Part shown: one piece after another, positions 1 through 7,954 of the stretch
How positions within the stretch are numbered: position 1 is the stretch's first letter
How the letters are laid out: every line of letters begins with the position of its first letter
Assembly (NCBI GenBank): GCA_016218965.1
Contig: JACRCP010000013.1
Span: 1 to 33,715 of the forward strand
Direction of reading: 5' to 3'
DNA: 33,715 nucleotides
Origin: Deltaproteobacteria bacterium
GTDB taxonomy: Bacteria; Myxococcota; SpSt-1050; JACRCP01
Notes under the pieces: generated by a model
What the model was told of the DNA's origin: nothing
The model's input: only the letters and a program-made list of their open reading frames with translations
The model's database searches: none
Translations under genes and position numbers: made by a program

Positions 1-144
1 CTTCACATTTCTGACCGCCGATGCATCCCGTCCGACTTCGTTGCGCGTCGCTTACGTACCTCTGGTACGCGGCGCTCCGCACGCCTCGCCGGCCGGGCGC
101 CTCGACGCCCATAAATGCGAACTTATTTTTGCGCGAACCCTAAG
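1..144. repeat. Partial intergenic repeat element, cut by the left window edge
   Basis: Non-coding stretch with a perfect small hairpin (CGTACC at 55-60, GGTACG at 64-69) and a right end at CTAAG (140-144) preceded by an A/T-rich GCGCAAAAATAAG-like terminus on the minus strand. It shares CTCGACGCCC (101-110) and GCCGATG (17-23) with the element at 28143-28338, in the same order once that element is reversed. I read it as a second, divergent member of the same family of small non-coding mobile or interspersed elements. The left end lies outside the window. Confidence 0.5.
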
Positions 145-458
145 GAAGAATTCGTCACGCGGGCGCACGGGGGCGGGGGCCCGTTTTGCATTCACCCCTA
201 CGGAGCGCCCACCCGTGTCAAGTAACCCCCAGTGTTTGCCCCCGACTCGACCCGCCCTCCTCGGCCAGCCTTCCTTTTTTCAGAAATCAGGAGTATCGTC
301 GCCGACATGGGCCTCAAGGACGGGGTCGAATTCGTCGTGCTGTCGCAGGGCGATGTTGTGCTCGCGGTGAGCAGGGTCCGCGGCCGCCGGCGTGTTGATT
401 CCGCTTGGGGCGCGTGTTACGTTCCGCCGGCCAAAAGGGGATAGGCCGGAAGGTTCTG
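145..458 (+). other. Leader region of the biotin operon, with no clear promoter
   Basis: Gap between the repeat element and bioB. No convincing -35/-10 pair and no BirA, BioR or BioQ operator stands out. It contains a probable AbrB-like remnant (about 280-393, listed separately). The only clear signal is the Shine-Dalgarno GGAAGG at 448-453, 5 bp before the bioB ATG at 459. Confidence 0.5.
280..393 (+). pseudogene. Possible remnant of an AbrB/MazE-type DNA-binding protein
   Basis: One frame reads EIRSIVADMGLKDGVEFVVL, then SQGDVVLAVSRV. The pattern 'MGLK-DG-xEFVVL-x-x-GDVVL' resembles the swapped-hairpin core of AbrB/MazE/SpoVT-type antitoxin or regulator domains, which typically run (I/L)GLKxGDxFxVxxxGDxVxL. 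The conserved N-terminal strand is missing, there is no start codon with a ribosome site, and the frame runs on into unrelated residues up to 444. No partner PIN toxin is visible. I treat it as a decayed fragment; chance resemblance is possible. Confidence 0.25.
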
Positions 459-1442
459 ATGGCGAAGTCTGGGCCGACAGCAAAGGCGCCGGGGCCGATT
501 GGCGTAGCCGAGGCCGAACGGTTGCTCGGCGCCACGGGCAAAGAGGCCGTGGAGCTTTACGCGCGCGCCGGGCGCGTCGCGAAAGGGCATGCGCGGCGGG
601 GTGTGCACCTGTGCGGCGTCGTCAACGCCAAGAGCGGCCGGTGCCCCGAGGACTGCGCGTTCTGCGCGCAGTCGGCGCGCTCAAAGACGGACGCTCCCGT
701 CTATTCGCTCATGTCGGAGGATGATCTCTTTCGGGCGGGCGATCGGGCGGAGCGCGAAGGGCTCAACTGCTTTGGAATAGTGCTTTCGGGTCGCGGCCTG
801 CGGAGCAGGTCCGAAGTCGATCGCCTGTGCCGGGTGTACAGGCGCTTCGAGCGCGCGGGATTCCGGTTTCGGCGCGGGCTGAGCGCGGGGATTCTCCGGC
901 GCGGCGACCTGAAAAGGCTCCGCGATGCCGGCGGCCAAAGCTTTCACCACAACCTCGAAACCGCCCGTTCGTTCTACCCGTCGATCTGCACCACGCGAAC
1001 GTACGACGACAACGTCGCCGCCATTCTGCTCGCGCGCGAGGCGGGGTTCGAGATCTGCTCGGGCGCGCTCTTCGGAATGGGCGAGTCCGACGCCCAGCGC
1101 GTCGAGCTGGCCATCCACCTCGGCGAACTCGCGGTGGTTTCGATCCCCCTTAACTTCTTGAGTCCCATCCCGGGGACCCCGCTTGAGAGACAGAACGACC
1201 TCAAGCCGGAGAAGTGTCTCAACATCATAGCCGTCTACCGCCTGCTCCTGCCGGAGGCCGACCTCCACGTCTGCGGCGGCCGCCCGCGCCACCTGGCCAA
1301 GTCGAGCGAAACGATCTTTTCGGCCGGGGCGTCGGGGATGATGACCGGCAACTACCTTACCACACCCGGATTCGCGCCGGCCGACGACCGCCGGATGATC
1401 AAACGGGCCGGTCTTGCCCAGCGCGCCCGCCCCGATAGATGA
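459..1442 (+). CDS. bioB: Biotin synthase (radical SAM)
   Basis: Inserts sulfur into dethiobiotin, the last step of biotin synthesis, in the cytoplasm. 327 aa from ATG 459 (SD GGAAGG, 5 bp spacing); an in-frame TTG at 405 has no ribosome site. The radical SAM motif CPEDCAFC supplies C62, C66 and C69 for the [4Fe-4S] cluster. Relative to the E. coli enzyme, C104 and C200 match two ligands of the second cluster and R275 matches its arginine ligand, but the third cysteine position is Gly (G140). An extra Cys (C272) directly precedes GGR. The LCxxxNAKSGxC start and HHNLET (instead of YNHNLDT) mark the anaerobe/Bacteroidetes-like subgroup. First gene of a bioBFAD operon; its TGA overlaps the bioF ATG (ATGA). 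Confidence 0.97.
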   Translation: MAKSGPTAKAPGPIGVAEAERLLGATGKEAVELYARAGRVAKGHARRGVHLCGVVNAKSGRCPEDCAFCAQSARSKTDAPVYSLMSEDDLFRAGDRAEREGLNCFGIVLSGRGLRSRSEVDRLCRVYRRFERAGFRFRRGLSAGILRRGDLKRLRDAGGQSFHHNLETARSFYPSICTTRTYDDNVAAILLAREAGFEICSGALFGMGESDAQRVELAIHLGELAVVSIPLNFLSPIPGTPLERQNDLKPEKCLNIIAVYRLLLPEADLHVCGGRPRHLAKSSETIFSAGASGMMTGNYLTTPGFAPADDRRMIKRAGLAQRARPDR

Positions 1443-2626
1443 CGATTTCCGCGGAAGAAATCCTTGCCCAAAGGCTTGAGCGGCTGGACGAGTTGTCCCT
1501 CCGGCGCTCGCTTAGAGTCCTCTCGGGCCGGGCGGGGGTGCACTGCCGCCTTGACGGCCGAGACGTCGTCAACTTTTCGTCAAACGATTATCTCGGTCTT
1601 GCGGGCGACACCGACATCGGTCGGACGCTGGCCGGAGCGACGGCGGAACTCGGGAGCGGCGCCGGGGCGAGCCGTCTTGTCGGCGGGCACCATGAAGCGC
1701 ACGCCGCGCTCGAACGGGAGTTCGCCGACTGGATGGGCGCGCCGCGCGCGGTCTTTCTGCCAAGCGGCTACCACGCGAACATTGCCGCGCTCACGGCCGT
1801 CTGCGGCCCGGGCGACACGATATTTTCGGACGAGCTCAATCACGCGAGCATCGTGGACGGGTGCCGGCTATCGGGCGCCTCGGTTGTTGTCTACCGGCAT
1901 GCCGACGCGGGCTCGCTTGCGGAAAAACTCGGGGAGGCAGCTTCGGAAGGGCTGCGCCTGGTGGTCACCGAAAGCATATTCAGCGTTGACGGCGACGAGG
2001 CGCCGCTCGCGCAGATTGCCGCGCTCAAAAGGCCGCACGGTTTTCTTCTCATGATCGACGAGGCGCACGCGATCGGGTGTTACGGACCCGGCGGCCGGGG
2101 CCTTTGCGCCGAGCAAGGAATCTCACGCGAAATGGATCTGCTCGTCGGCACGTTCGGCAAGGCCGTCGGGGCGAGCGGTGCGGCAATCGCCTGCGGCGAC
2201 CTGCTTGCCGAGCTTGCCATCAACCGCGGCCGCACGTTCATGTTCACGACCGCGACGCCTCCGGCCGTGACCGAGATGGTCCGGGCGGCCATTCGCCGCG
2301 CCAGGGATGCCGAAGACCGCCGCAAGCGGCTTCGTGAAAACGCCGCGCTTTTCCGGGCGGGTTGTCAGAAGCAGGGGTTTTCGATTCCCGGCGCCCGCGC
2401 CATCTGCCCGGTCATCCTCGGCGCCGAGCGCCGAGCGCTTTTGGCGATGGAGCGTCTCTGGGATAGCGGCTTCTATGTCCAGGCCCTCAGGCCGCCCACG
2501 GTTCCCGCCGGGGCGTGCCGCCTGCGAATCTCCGTTTCCGCCGCGCACACGACGGACGACATCGGCGGTCTGGCAGCGGCGCTGACAGAGGCGTTGGGCC
2601 CCCACGATCAGTCAAAAGACGAATAG
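1439..2626 (+). CDS. bioF: 8-amino-7-oxononanoate synthase
   Basis: PLP enzyme that condenses pimeloyl-ACP (or -CoA) with L-alanine to give 8-amino-7-oxononanoate (KAPA). 395 aa, the usual length. Visible family signatures are DELNHASIVDG around residues 131-141, the PLP-contacting IDEAHAIG at 206-213, and GTFGKAVGASGA with the Schiff-base lysine K241. The ATG overlaps the bioB stop by ATGA, so translation is coupled. A bioA gene follows after 18 bp. No pimelate-making genes (bioC, bioH, bioW, bioI) are seen in the window, so the source of the pimeloyl thioester is not shown by this operon. Confidence 0.97.
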   Translation: MTISAEEILAQRLERLDELSLRRSLRVLSGRAGVHCRLDGRDVVNFSSNDYLGLAGDTDIGRTLAGATAELGSGAGASRLVGGHHEAHAALEREFADWMGAPRAVFLPSGYHANIAALTAVCGPGDTIFSDELNHASIVDGCRLSGASVVVYRHADAGSLAEKLGEAASEGLRLVVTESIFSVDGDEAPLAQIAALKRPHGFLLMIDEAHAIGCYGPGGRGLCAEQGISREMDLLVGTFGKAVGASGAAIACGDLLAELAINRGRTFMFTTATPPAVTEMVRAAIRRARDAEDRRKRLRENAALFRAGCQKQGFSIPGARAICPVILGAERRALLAMERLWDSGFYVQALRPPTVPAGACRLRISVSAAHTTDDIGGLAAALTEALGPHDQSKDE

Positions 2627-2644
2627 GCATGGAGGTTTCGTTCA

Positions 2645-4057
2645 ATGGCGCATGAAGGGGACTGGGCGGCGCGGGACCGCCGGTACGTCTGGCACCCGTT
2701 CACGCAGATGACCGAGTGGTTCGCGGACGAGACGATCGTCATCGCCTCGGGCAAGGGAAACTACCTGTTCGACACGAGGGGCCGGCGGTACTTCGACGGC
2801 GTGAGCTCGCTTTGGGTAAACATCCACGGCCACCGGCACCCGCGGATCACCAAAGCCATCAAGGAACAACTCGACCGGATCGCCCACTCCACGTTTCTCG
2901 GATTGAGCAACGTGCCGGCAACAGAGCTGGCCGAGCGCCTCGTCGCGGTCGCGCCCAAGGGACTCCGCCGCGTGTTCTACTCGGACAACGGCTCGACCGC
3001 GGTCGAGGTCGCCATGAAGATGGCGTTCCAGTACCACAGGCAGAACGGCCCGGCCGGAATGAAGAGAACGGAGTTCGTGACGCTCGGCGACGCGTACCAC
3101 GGCGACACGATCGGGTCTGTTTCGCTCGGCGGGATAGACCTGTTTCACCGGATCTACCGCCCCCTCCTGTTCAAGGTCCATCGGGTCCCTTCGCCGTGGA
3201 AAAGGAAGGAGCCGATCCCCAAAAGGCGCAATCCGGCGTCCGTGGACGTGCTGGCCCCGCTTGCCAAAATCTTTGGATCCCGGGGCGACCGGATCGCGGC
3301 GCTCGTCATGGAGCCGCTCGTGCAGGGGGCGGCGGGGATACTCGTGCACCCGCGCGGTTTTCTTCGGGAGGCGGCGAGGATCTGCCGGGGTGCCGGCGCG
3401 TTATTGATCCTTGACGAGGTAGCCACCGGATTCGGCCGGACCGGGCCGATGTTTGCGTGCGAGCAGGAGGGCGTCCGGCCCGATCTCATGGCCGTTGCGA
3501 AGGGGCTTACGGGAGGCTACCTGCCTGTCGCGGTCACGCTCACGACGGAAAAAGTATTCAAGGGTTTCCTCGGCCCGCCGGGCGGCGACCGCACATTTTT
3601 CCATGGCCACTCATACACCGCGAATCCGCTTGGATGCGCCGCCGCGATCGCCAACCTCGACATCTTCAGGGACGAGCCCGTGCTCGAGCGCGTCGGGGTT
3701 CTCATCTCACGTTTCCGCGGCGGCCTTGCGCGTTTCCGCGACATCCCGGCCGTCGCGGACGTCAGGCAGTGCGGCCTGATGGTCGGGATCGATCTCATGG
3801 AAGACCCGGCGGGCGGCAAGGCGTTCGACCCTCTCCTCCGCATTGGGCACAAGGTGATCCTTGCCGCACGGAAAAGGGGCGTCATCATCCGGCCGCTCGG
3901 CGACGTCATCGTGCTCATGCCGCCGCTTTCGACCACCGATGCGGAGCTGGACATGCTCCTTCAAGCGACGTACGAAAGCGTCGAAGAAGCAACACGAGCC
4001 GGGGGCATTCAACCGCGGAGACCGCAGAGGGCGCGGAGTTCCGTTCGGAGTTGGTGA
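2645..4057 (+). CDS. bioA: Adenosylmethionine-8-amino-7-oxononanoate aminotransferase
   Basis: Class III PLP aminotransferase converting KAPA to 7,8-diaminopelargonate. ATG 2645 follows GGAGG (2631-2635). WHPFTQM near residues 16-22, YHGDT at 151-155, ILDEVATGFGRTG with D257, and MAVAKGLTGG with the Schiff-base K286 are all present. At 470 aa it is longer than typical BioA (about 430-455). Residues 456-470 (QPRRPQRARSSVRSW) are encoded by the left arm of an inverted nonamer repeat (4009-4084), so the tail is probably a read-in addition and not part of the fold. Whether SAM or lysine is the amino donor cannot be told from what I can see. Confidence 0.96.
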   Translation: MAHEGDWAARDRRYVWHPFTQMTEWFADETIVIASGKGNYLFDTRGRRYFDGVSSLWVNIHGHRHPRITKAIKEQLDRIAHSTFLGLSNVPATELAERLVAVAPKGLRRVFYSDNGSTAVEVAMKMAFQYHRQNGPAGMKRTEFVTLGDAYHGDTIGSVSLGGIDLFHRIYRPLLFKVHRVPSPWKRKEPIPKRRNPASVDVLAPLAKIFGSRGDRIAALVMEPLVQGAAGILVHPRGFLREAARICRGAGALLILDEVATGFGRTGPMFACEQEGVRPDLMAVAKGLTGGYLPVAVTLTTEKVFKGFLGPPGGDRTFFHGHSYTANPLGCAAAIANLDIFRDEPVLERVGVLISRFRGGLARFRDIPAVADVRQCGLMVGIDLMEDPAGGKAFDPLLRIGHKVILAARKRGVIIRPLGDVIVLMPPLSTTDAELDMLLQATYESVEEATRAGGIQPRRPQRARSSVRSW

Positions 4058-4084
4058 TTTCGTCTCTGCGCGCTCTGCGGTTTG
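4009..4084. repeat. Inverted nonamer repeat array overlapping the end of bioA
   Basis: The left arm (4009-4038) contains three 9-bp units (CCGCGGAGA, CCGCAGAGG, GCGCGGAGT). The right arm (4064-4084) carries the reverse complement, CTCTGCGCGCTCTGCGGTTTGA-like. The arms can pair into a long imperfect hairpin. The CCGCAGAGA-type unit resembles interspersed intergenic repeats common in many environmental bacteria. Insertion moved the bioA stop into the element and placed the bioD ribosome site directly after it. It may also act as a processing or attenuation hairpin between bioA and bioD (inference). Confidence 0.7.
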
Positions 4085-4121
4085 ATTTCGTGTGGCGCCG
4101 AGCTTCGAACGGGGAGTAGTC

Positions 4122-4835
4122 GTGGCAGCGAGAAGGCTTTTCGTCACGGGCACGGACACGGGCGTCGGCAAGACGTTCGTCGGGTGCGCACTCGTTGCCT
4201 CGGCGCGAAAGCTCGGACTTCGTGTCGCGGCCGCGAAACCGCTCGAGAGCGGGTGCGCCCGGGGTGCGGACGGGGCGCTCGTCCCCGCCGACGCCTTGCT
4301 GCTCCGGGACGCAACAGGACGGGATGACGCGATCGATCTGATTTGCGCCTGCCGTTTCGAGGCGCCGCTTGCGCCCGCGTACGCCGCCGAGGTCGAGGGC
4401 GTGACCATTGACCCCGCGAGGATAGTCTCTTCACTCGATGTCCTCTCGGCAGAAGTAGATCTCCTGATCATCGAAGGCGCTGGCGGCGCGCTGGTCCCCG
4501 CGTGGACGGGAATGGACATGGTGGACCTCGTCGCACTTTGTCGCGCAGAAGCCCTGATCGTCGCGCGCACCGGCCTCGGGACCATCAACCACACGCGCCT
4601 CACCGTCGAGGCCCTGCGCGCCCGCGGCGTCAAGATCGCCGGCCTCGTCTTCAACCGTCCCGAATCCCCCGCGGTCCGCGCCGTCGACCCGAGCGAAGCC
4701 CAAAACCCCGCCCGCATCGCCGCGCTGACCGGCCTACCCGTCTGGGCCGTGTTCGAGCACGCGACCGGCTCCGTCACCGGCTGTTCTTGTGCGTCGCTTC
4801 AACACGCGCTCACAGCGTGGATCAGACCGGTTTGA
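4122..4835 (+). CDS. bioD: Dethiobiotin synthetase
   Basis: ATP-dependent carboxylation and ring closure of diaminopelargonate to dethiobiotin. I choose GTG 4122 (237 aa), with GGGGAG at 4111-4116 and 5 bp spacing, because the protein then begins just before FVTGTDTGVGKT, the family's N-terminal P-loop. An upstream in-frame GTG at 4092 lies in the repeat-derived leader and lacks a ribosome site. AKPLESGC (substrate loop) and IEGAGGALVP (switch region) are intact. The gene is the last of the bio operon and stops 6 bp from the convergent carrier-protein gene, with no obvious terminator in between. Confidence 0.95.
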   Translation: MAARRLFVTGTDTGVGKTFVGCALVASARKLGLRVAAAKPLESGCARGADGALVPADALLLRDATGRDDAIDLICACRFEAPLAPAYAAEVEGVTIDPARIVSSLDVLSAEVDLLIIEGAGGALVPAWTGMDMVDLVALCRAEALIVARTGLGTINHTRLTVEALRARGVKIAGLVFNRPESPAVRAVDPSEAQNPARIAALTGLPVWAVFEHATGSVTGCSCASLQHALTAWIRPV

Positions 4836-4841
4836 CGCGGT

Positions 4842-5342
4842 TCATTTGAACACGATGAGCACGTCGTTCTTGTCCACGACCTGTCCCGGGCGGACACGGA
4901 CTTCCTTGACTGTGGCGTCGGATTCGGCGCGAAGCTCGTTTTGCATCTTCATGGCCTCCACGGTCACGAGGCCGTCCCCTGCCTTCACCTGGTCCCCGGC
5001 CTTTGCCTCAACCGCGGTCACCAGCCCTGGCATCGGGGTGCGGAGCCGGCGTTTCTTGACCGCGCCGACGGTGCCCGTTCCCTTGATCCCCGCGATGGTG
5101 TCGTCGATCACCGAGCAGGCGAATGTCCGCCCGACGAGAGTGATTCGATACAGGTCGGGCTCCCGCGCCAGCGCGACATCCCACGATTTTTGGTCGGTTA
5201 TGAGCGAAAAGTGCCTTCCGTCGTGGAGCGCGGCGAAATCCACGGCCACGGGCCGCCCGTTCACCGTGACCGCGGGCGGTCCTTCCCGGTCCTCGACTGT
5301 TATGTCGTAGCGCACGCCCCCCGCGTCAACGGTGTATTTCAT
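4842..5342 (-). CDS. Biotin carboxyl carrier protein 1
   Basis: 166 aa. The C-terminal biotinyl domain begins around residue 102 (TPMPGLV) and carries EAMKMQNEL with the biotinylated lysine K132. The first 100 residues are a beta-rich segment like the BT/linker part of propionyl- or acetyl-CoA carboxylase alpha chains. The gene begins directly after the biotin carboxylase stop codon, so the two probably represent a split alpha chain. It would shuttle CO2 from the carboxylase to a carboxyltransferase such as the 12S-like protein encoded at the other end of the cluster. Confidence 0.92.
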   Translation of the reverse strand: MKYTVDAGGVRYDITVEDREGPPAVTVNGRPVAVDFAALHDGRHFSLITDQKSWDVALAREPDLYRITLVGRTFACSVIDDTIAGIKGTGTVGAVKKRRLRTPMPGLVTAVEAKAGDQVKAGDGLVTVEAMKMQNELRAESDATVKEVRVRPGQVVDKNDVLIVFK

Positions 5343-6860
5343 CTATGCGCCCCACCGCCGCAGGCCCCGCCTGCGCCCGTCGTCCTTCCACCTGCCGCCG
5401 CGGGCGCTCCCGCCTCCGTTCTCGGCCTGCCTGCGCCGATCGCCGTGCTTGATGAGCGCCGCGGCCACGGCCGCCGCAAGGCGCATGTCCTCCTCGACGA
5501 CGCCCGCGGGCAGGCCCGGGCGGTCGAACTCCTCGTCTATGAAGCGGGTCGAGATCTCGCCGCGCCGGAATTTCTCGTTGGCCATCACGGCGAGGTGAAA
5601 CGGGAGGGTCGTCGCAATACCAGCAATGCGGTACTCGCCCAGGGCCCTGGCCATCCGGTTGATGGCGACCTCGCGCGTGCGCCCCCAGGCGATGACCTTT
5701 GCGACGATCGGATCGTAGTGGAGCGACACCTCGCACCACATCCCGATGCCGGCGTCCACGCGGACGAACGGGCCCGAAGGCTCGCGGTACGATGTCACAC
5801 GGCCCACCGAGGGCAGGAAGTTGTTCAAGGGGTCCTCGGCGTAGATCCGGCACTCTATCGCCGCGCCGCGAAACACGATGTCATTCTGTGAAACGCCGAG
5901 CGGCTGGCCCGCGGCTATCCGAATCTGTTTCTTCACCAGGTCGATACCCGTGACCATCTCGGTGACGGGATGCTCGACCTGGAGTCTCGTGTTTGCTTCG
6001 AGAAAATAGAAGGCGCCGGCGGGGTCCACGAGGAACTCGATCGTCCCGGCGTTCACGTATCCGCCCGCCCGGGCGACGGCGATCGCCGCTTCGCCCATCC
6101 TTTTTCGGGTGTTTCCGTCGAGCAGGGCCGACGGGGACTCCTCGATCACCTTCTGGTGCCGCCGCTGTATCGAACACTCGCGTTCGCCGAGGTGAATGAC
6201 GTTGCCGTGCCCGTCGGCCAGGACCTGGAACTCGACGTGCCGTGGCCGCTCGATAAGTTTTTCGGCGTAGATCCGCTCGTCTCCGAACGCGGTGCGCGCC
6301 TCGGCCGCCGCAAGGCGCAACGCGGCCGGAAGCTCCTCGATCCTTTCAACCACACGCATGCCCTTGCCGCCGCCCCCGGCCGAGGCTTTGAGCAGTATCG
6401 GATACCCCACCGTCCCGGCAAACGCCGCCGCCTGACCGGCCGCGGTCACTTCGGCGTCCGTGCCGGGGACGACCGGCACTCCAGCGGCCTGGGCCGTCGC
6501 CCGCGCCCGAAGTTTGTCTCCGAGGAGCGCCATGGCCCCAACCGGCGGTCCGATGAACGTGAGGCCAGCAGCCTCGACCGCGCGGGCGAAATCGTGGTTT
6601 TCGGACAAGAAGCCGTACCCCGGATGCACAGCGTCGACGCCCGACGCGCGCGCCGCGGCGATGATGCGGTCGATGGCAAGATAGCTTTGGGCAGCCGGCG
6701 GCGGGCCAAGGCGGTACGCCTCGTGCGCAAACCGGACGTGCGCGGCGGTCCGGTCAACGTCGGAGTAGACCGCGACCGGCGTTATTCCCATCTCGCGGCA
6801 GGCCCTCATGATCCGGACCGCTATTTCGCCACGGTTGGCTACAAGGACTTTTTTGAACAT
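5343..6860 (-). CDS. Biotin carboxylase (acyl-CoA or pyruvate carboxylase subunit)
   Basis: ATP-grasp enzyme that carboxylates biotin on a carrier protein using bicarbonate. 505 aa from the ATG before FKKVLVANRGEIAVR, the standard N-terminus. The glycine-rich ATP loop AGGGGKG lies at 161-167, ERECSIQRRHQK at about 227-238, and EANTRLQVEHPVTE with catalytic E/R residues at 288-301. The last 30 residues are Arg/Gly-rich and outside the fold. No good Shine-Dalgarno is seen; the leader is occupied by a nonamer repeat (6878-6913). The stop abuts the ATG of carrier protein 1. The length and tail fit acyl-CoA carboxylase or PycA-type subunits about equally well. Confidence 0.94.
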   Translation of the reverse strand: MFKKVLVANRGEIAVRIMRACREMGITPVAVYSDVDRTAAHVRFAHEAYRLGPPPAAQSYLAIDRIIAAARASGVDAVHPGYGFLSENHDFARAVEAAGLTFIGPPVGAMALLGDKLRARATAQAAGVPVVPGTDAEVTAAGQAAAFAGTVGYPILLKASAGGGGKGMRVVERIEELPAALRLAAAEARTAFGDERIYAEKLIERPRHVEFQVLADGHGNVIHLGERECSIQRRHQKVIEESPSALLDGNTRKRMGEAAIAVARAGGYVNAGTIEFLVDPAGAFYFLEANTRLQVEHPVTEMVTGIDLVKKQIRIAAGQPLGVSQNDIVFRGAAIECRIYAEDPLNNFLPSVGRVTSYREPSGPFVRVDAGIGMWCEVSLHYDPIVAKVIAWGRTREVAINRMARALGEYRIAGIATTLPFHLAVMANEKFRRGEISTRFIDEEFDRPGLPAGVVEEDMRLAAAVAAALIKHGDRRRQAENGGGSARGGRWKDDGRRRGLRRWGA

Positions 6861-6877
6861 TCTTGGCAACTCACAGG

Positions 6878-6913
6878 AAAAAGGACACAAAAGACCGCAA
6901 GGACGACAAGGAC
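6878..6913. repeat. Four-unit nonamer tandem repeat
   Basis: Four adjacent 9-bp units: AAAAAGGAC, ACAAAAGAC, CGCAAGGAC and GACAAGGAC, all fitting NNNAARGAC. They lie between the KAS III gene and the biotin carboxylase start, inside the probable leader of the latter. Unit length matches the nonamers at 4009-4084, but the sequence differs. Confidence 0.75.
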
Positions 6914-6930
6914 CACGGTCAGCGGCAAGG

Positions 6931-7947
6931 CTACCAACGCAGCAGGGCGGCGTTCCAACTCAGGCCTGCGCCGTAGGCCACCAGGCAAACGAGATCACCG
7001 GGGCGCAGGCGCCCGGCCGCGGCCGCCTCGTCGAGCGCTATCGGGATTGATGCAGCGGCCGTGTTCCCGTACCGTTCGACGTTGATGAACGTCTTCTCCT
7101 CGGGAACACCGAGGGCCGAAAGCGCCGCCTCGAGGATCCGACGGTTTGCCTGGTGCGGAATGACCAGGGCCACGTCGTCAAGCGTCAGGCTGTGCTTCCC
7201 GAGCACCTCCATGACCGCTTCGGGGAAGACGCGCGTGGCGTACTCGGTCACCGCGCGCCCGTCCATACGAAGCGTCCGCTCGCGCACACCCGGGGGCGGG
7301 TCGATGTTCGGGGGGCGGGCCGAACCGCCCGCCGGGACGAACAGCCGGTCGTAGAGATCGCCGTGTGAACGGGACGCCGACCCGATCCACCCCTGATCCG
7401 GGCCGACGACTCCAAGAACCGCCGCGCCCGCGCCGTCGCCAAAAACCACGGCCGTCGCTTTGTTCGCCGGTTCGACCAGGGCGGCGGTCCGCTCGGCCCC
7501 GATGACGAGCACTCGCAAGGCCGCCCCGGTCCTGACGTACTGCATCCCCGCCTCCAGCGCCTCAAGGAAGCCGGTGCAGTCCTTTCCGAAATCGTACGCG
7601 GGGACGCCTGCCGTTCCCAGAAGATGCGCCACCAGGGGGGCGGTCTTCGGGACAGGGTGGTCGGGCGTGGACGTCGCAAGGAGTACTAGGTCGAGGGCGT
7701 TTGGGGCGATGCCGCCGCGAGCAAGGGCACGCCTGCCGGCCTCGGCCGCGAGCCCGGACGTGGGGACCGACGATGCCCGCCGCTCGCGTATCCCGGTCCT
7801 CGATTCGATCTCGCCCGGGGTGAGCCGGTACGGGACGCCGCTCCCCGCGACGAACTCGCGCGATTCGATCTCGGCGTTCGTCACGCGGGTTTCCGGAAGG
7901 AAGCTCCCGGTCGAAACGATCCCGGCCGTGCGCAGGGTCTCAGTCAT
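6931..7947 (-). CDS. 3-oxoacyl-ACP synthase III (KAS III) family enzyme
   Basis: 338 aa, the normal length for FabH-type thiolase-fold condensing enzymes. The catalytic triad is C124 (in GKDCTGF, where most FabH have ACSGF), H265 (PHQANRR) and N295 (ERYGNTAA); the C-terminus is the usual GAGLSWNAALLRW. It would join an acyl-CoA with malonyl-ACP. Its position, inside a cluster of biotin-dependent carboxylases facing the biotin operon, allows two readings: FabH starting fatty acids (perhaps from propionyl-CoA), or BioZ, the KAS III-like enzyme that makes a pimeloyl precursor from glutaryl-CoA in some alpha-proteobacteria. Sequence alone does not decide. Confidence 0.92.
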   Translation of the reverse strand: MTETLRTAGIVSTGSFLPETRVTNAEIESREFVAGSGVPYRLTPGEIESRTGIRERRASSVPTSGLAAEAGRRALARGGIAPNALDLVLLATSTPDHPVPKTAPLVAHLLGTAGVPAYDFGKDCTGFLEALEAGMQYVRTGAALRVLVIGAERTAALVEPANKATAVVFGDGAGAAVLGVVGPDQGWIGSASRSHGDLYDRLFVPAGGSARPPNIDPPPGVRERTLRMDGRAVTEYATRVFPEAVMEVLGKHSLTLDDVALVIPHQANRRILEAALSALGVPEEKTFINVERYGNTAAASIPIALDEAAAAGRLRPGDLVCLVAYGAGLSWNAALLRW

Positions 7948-7954
7948 AGATGTT

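Noticed and set aside
4092..4121. Upstream GTG as start of bioD
   Set aside because: No ribosome site and located in repeat-derived sequence; GTG 4122 has GGGGAG at proper spacing and gives the standard N-terminus.
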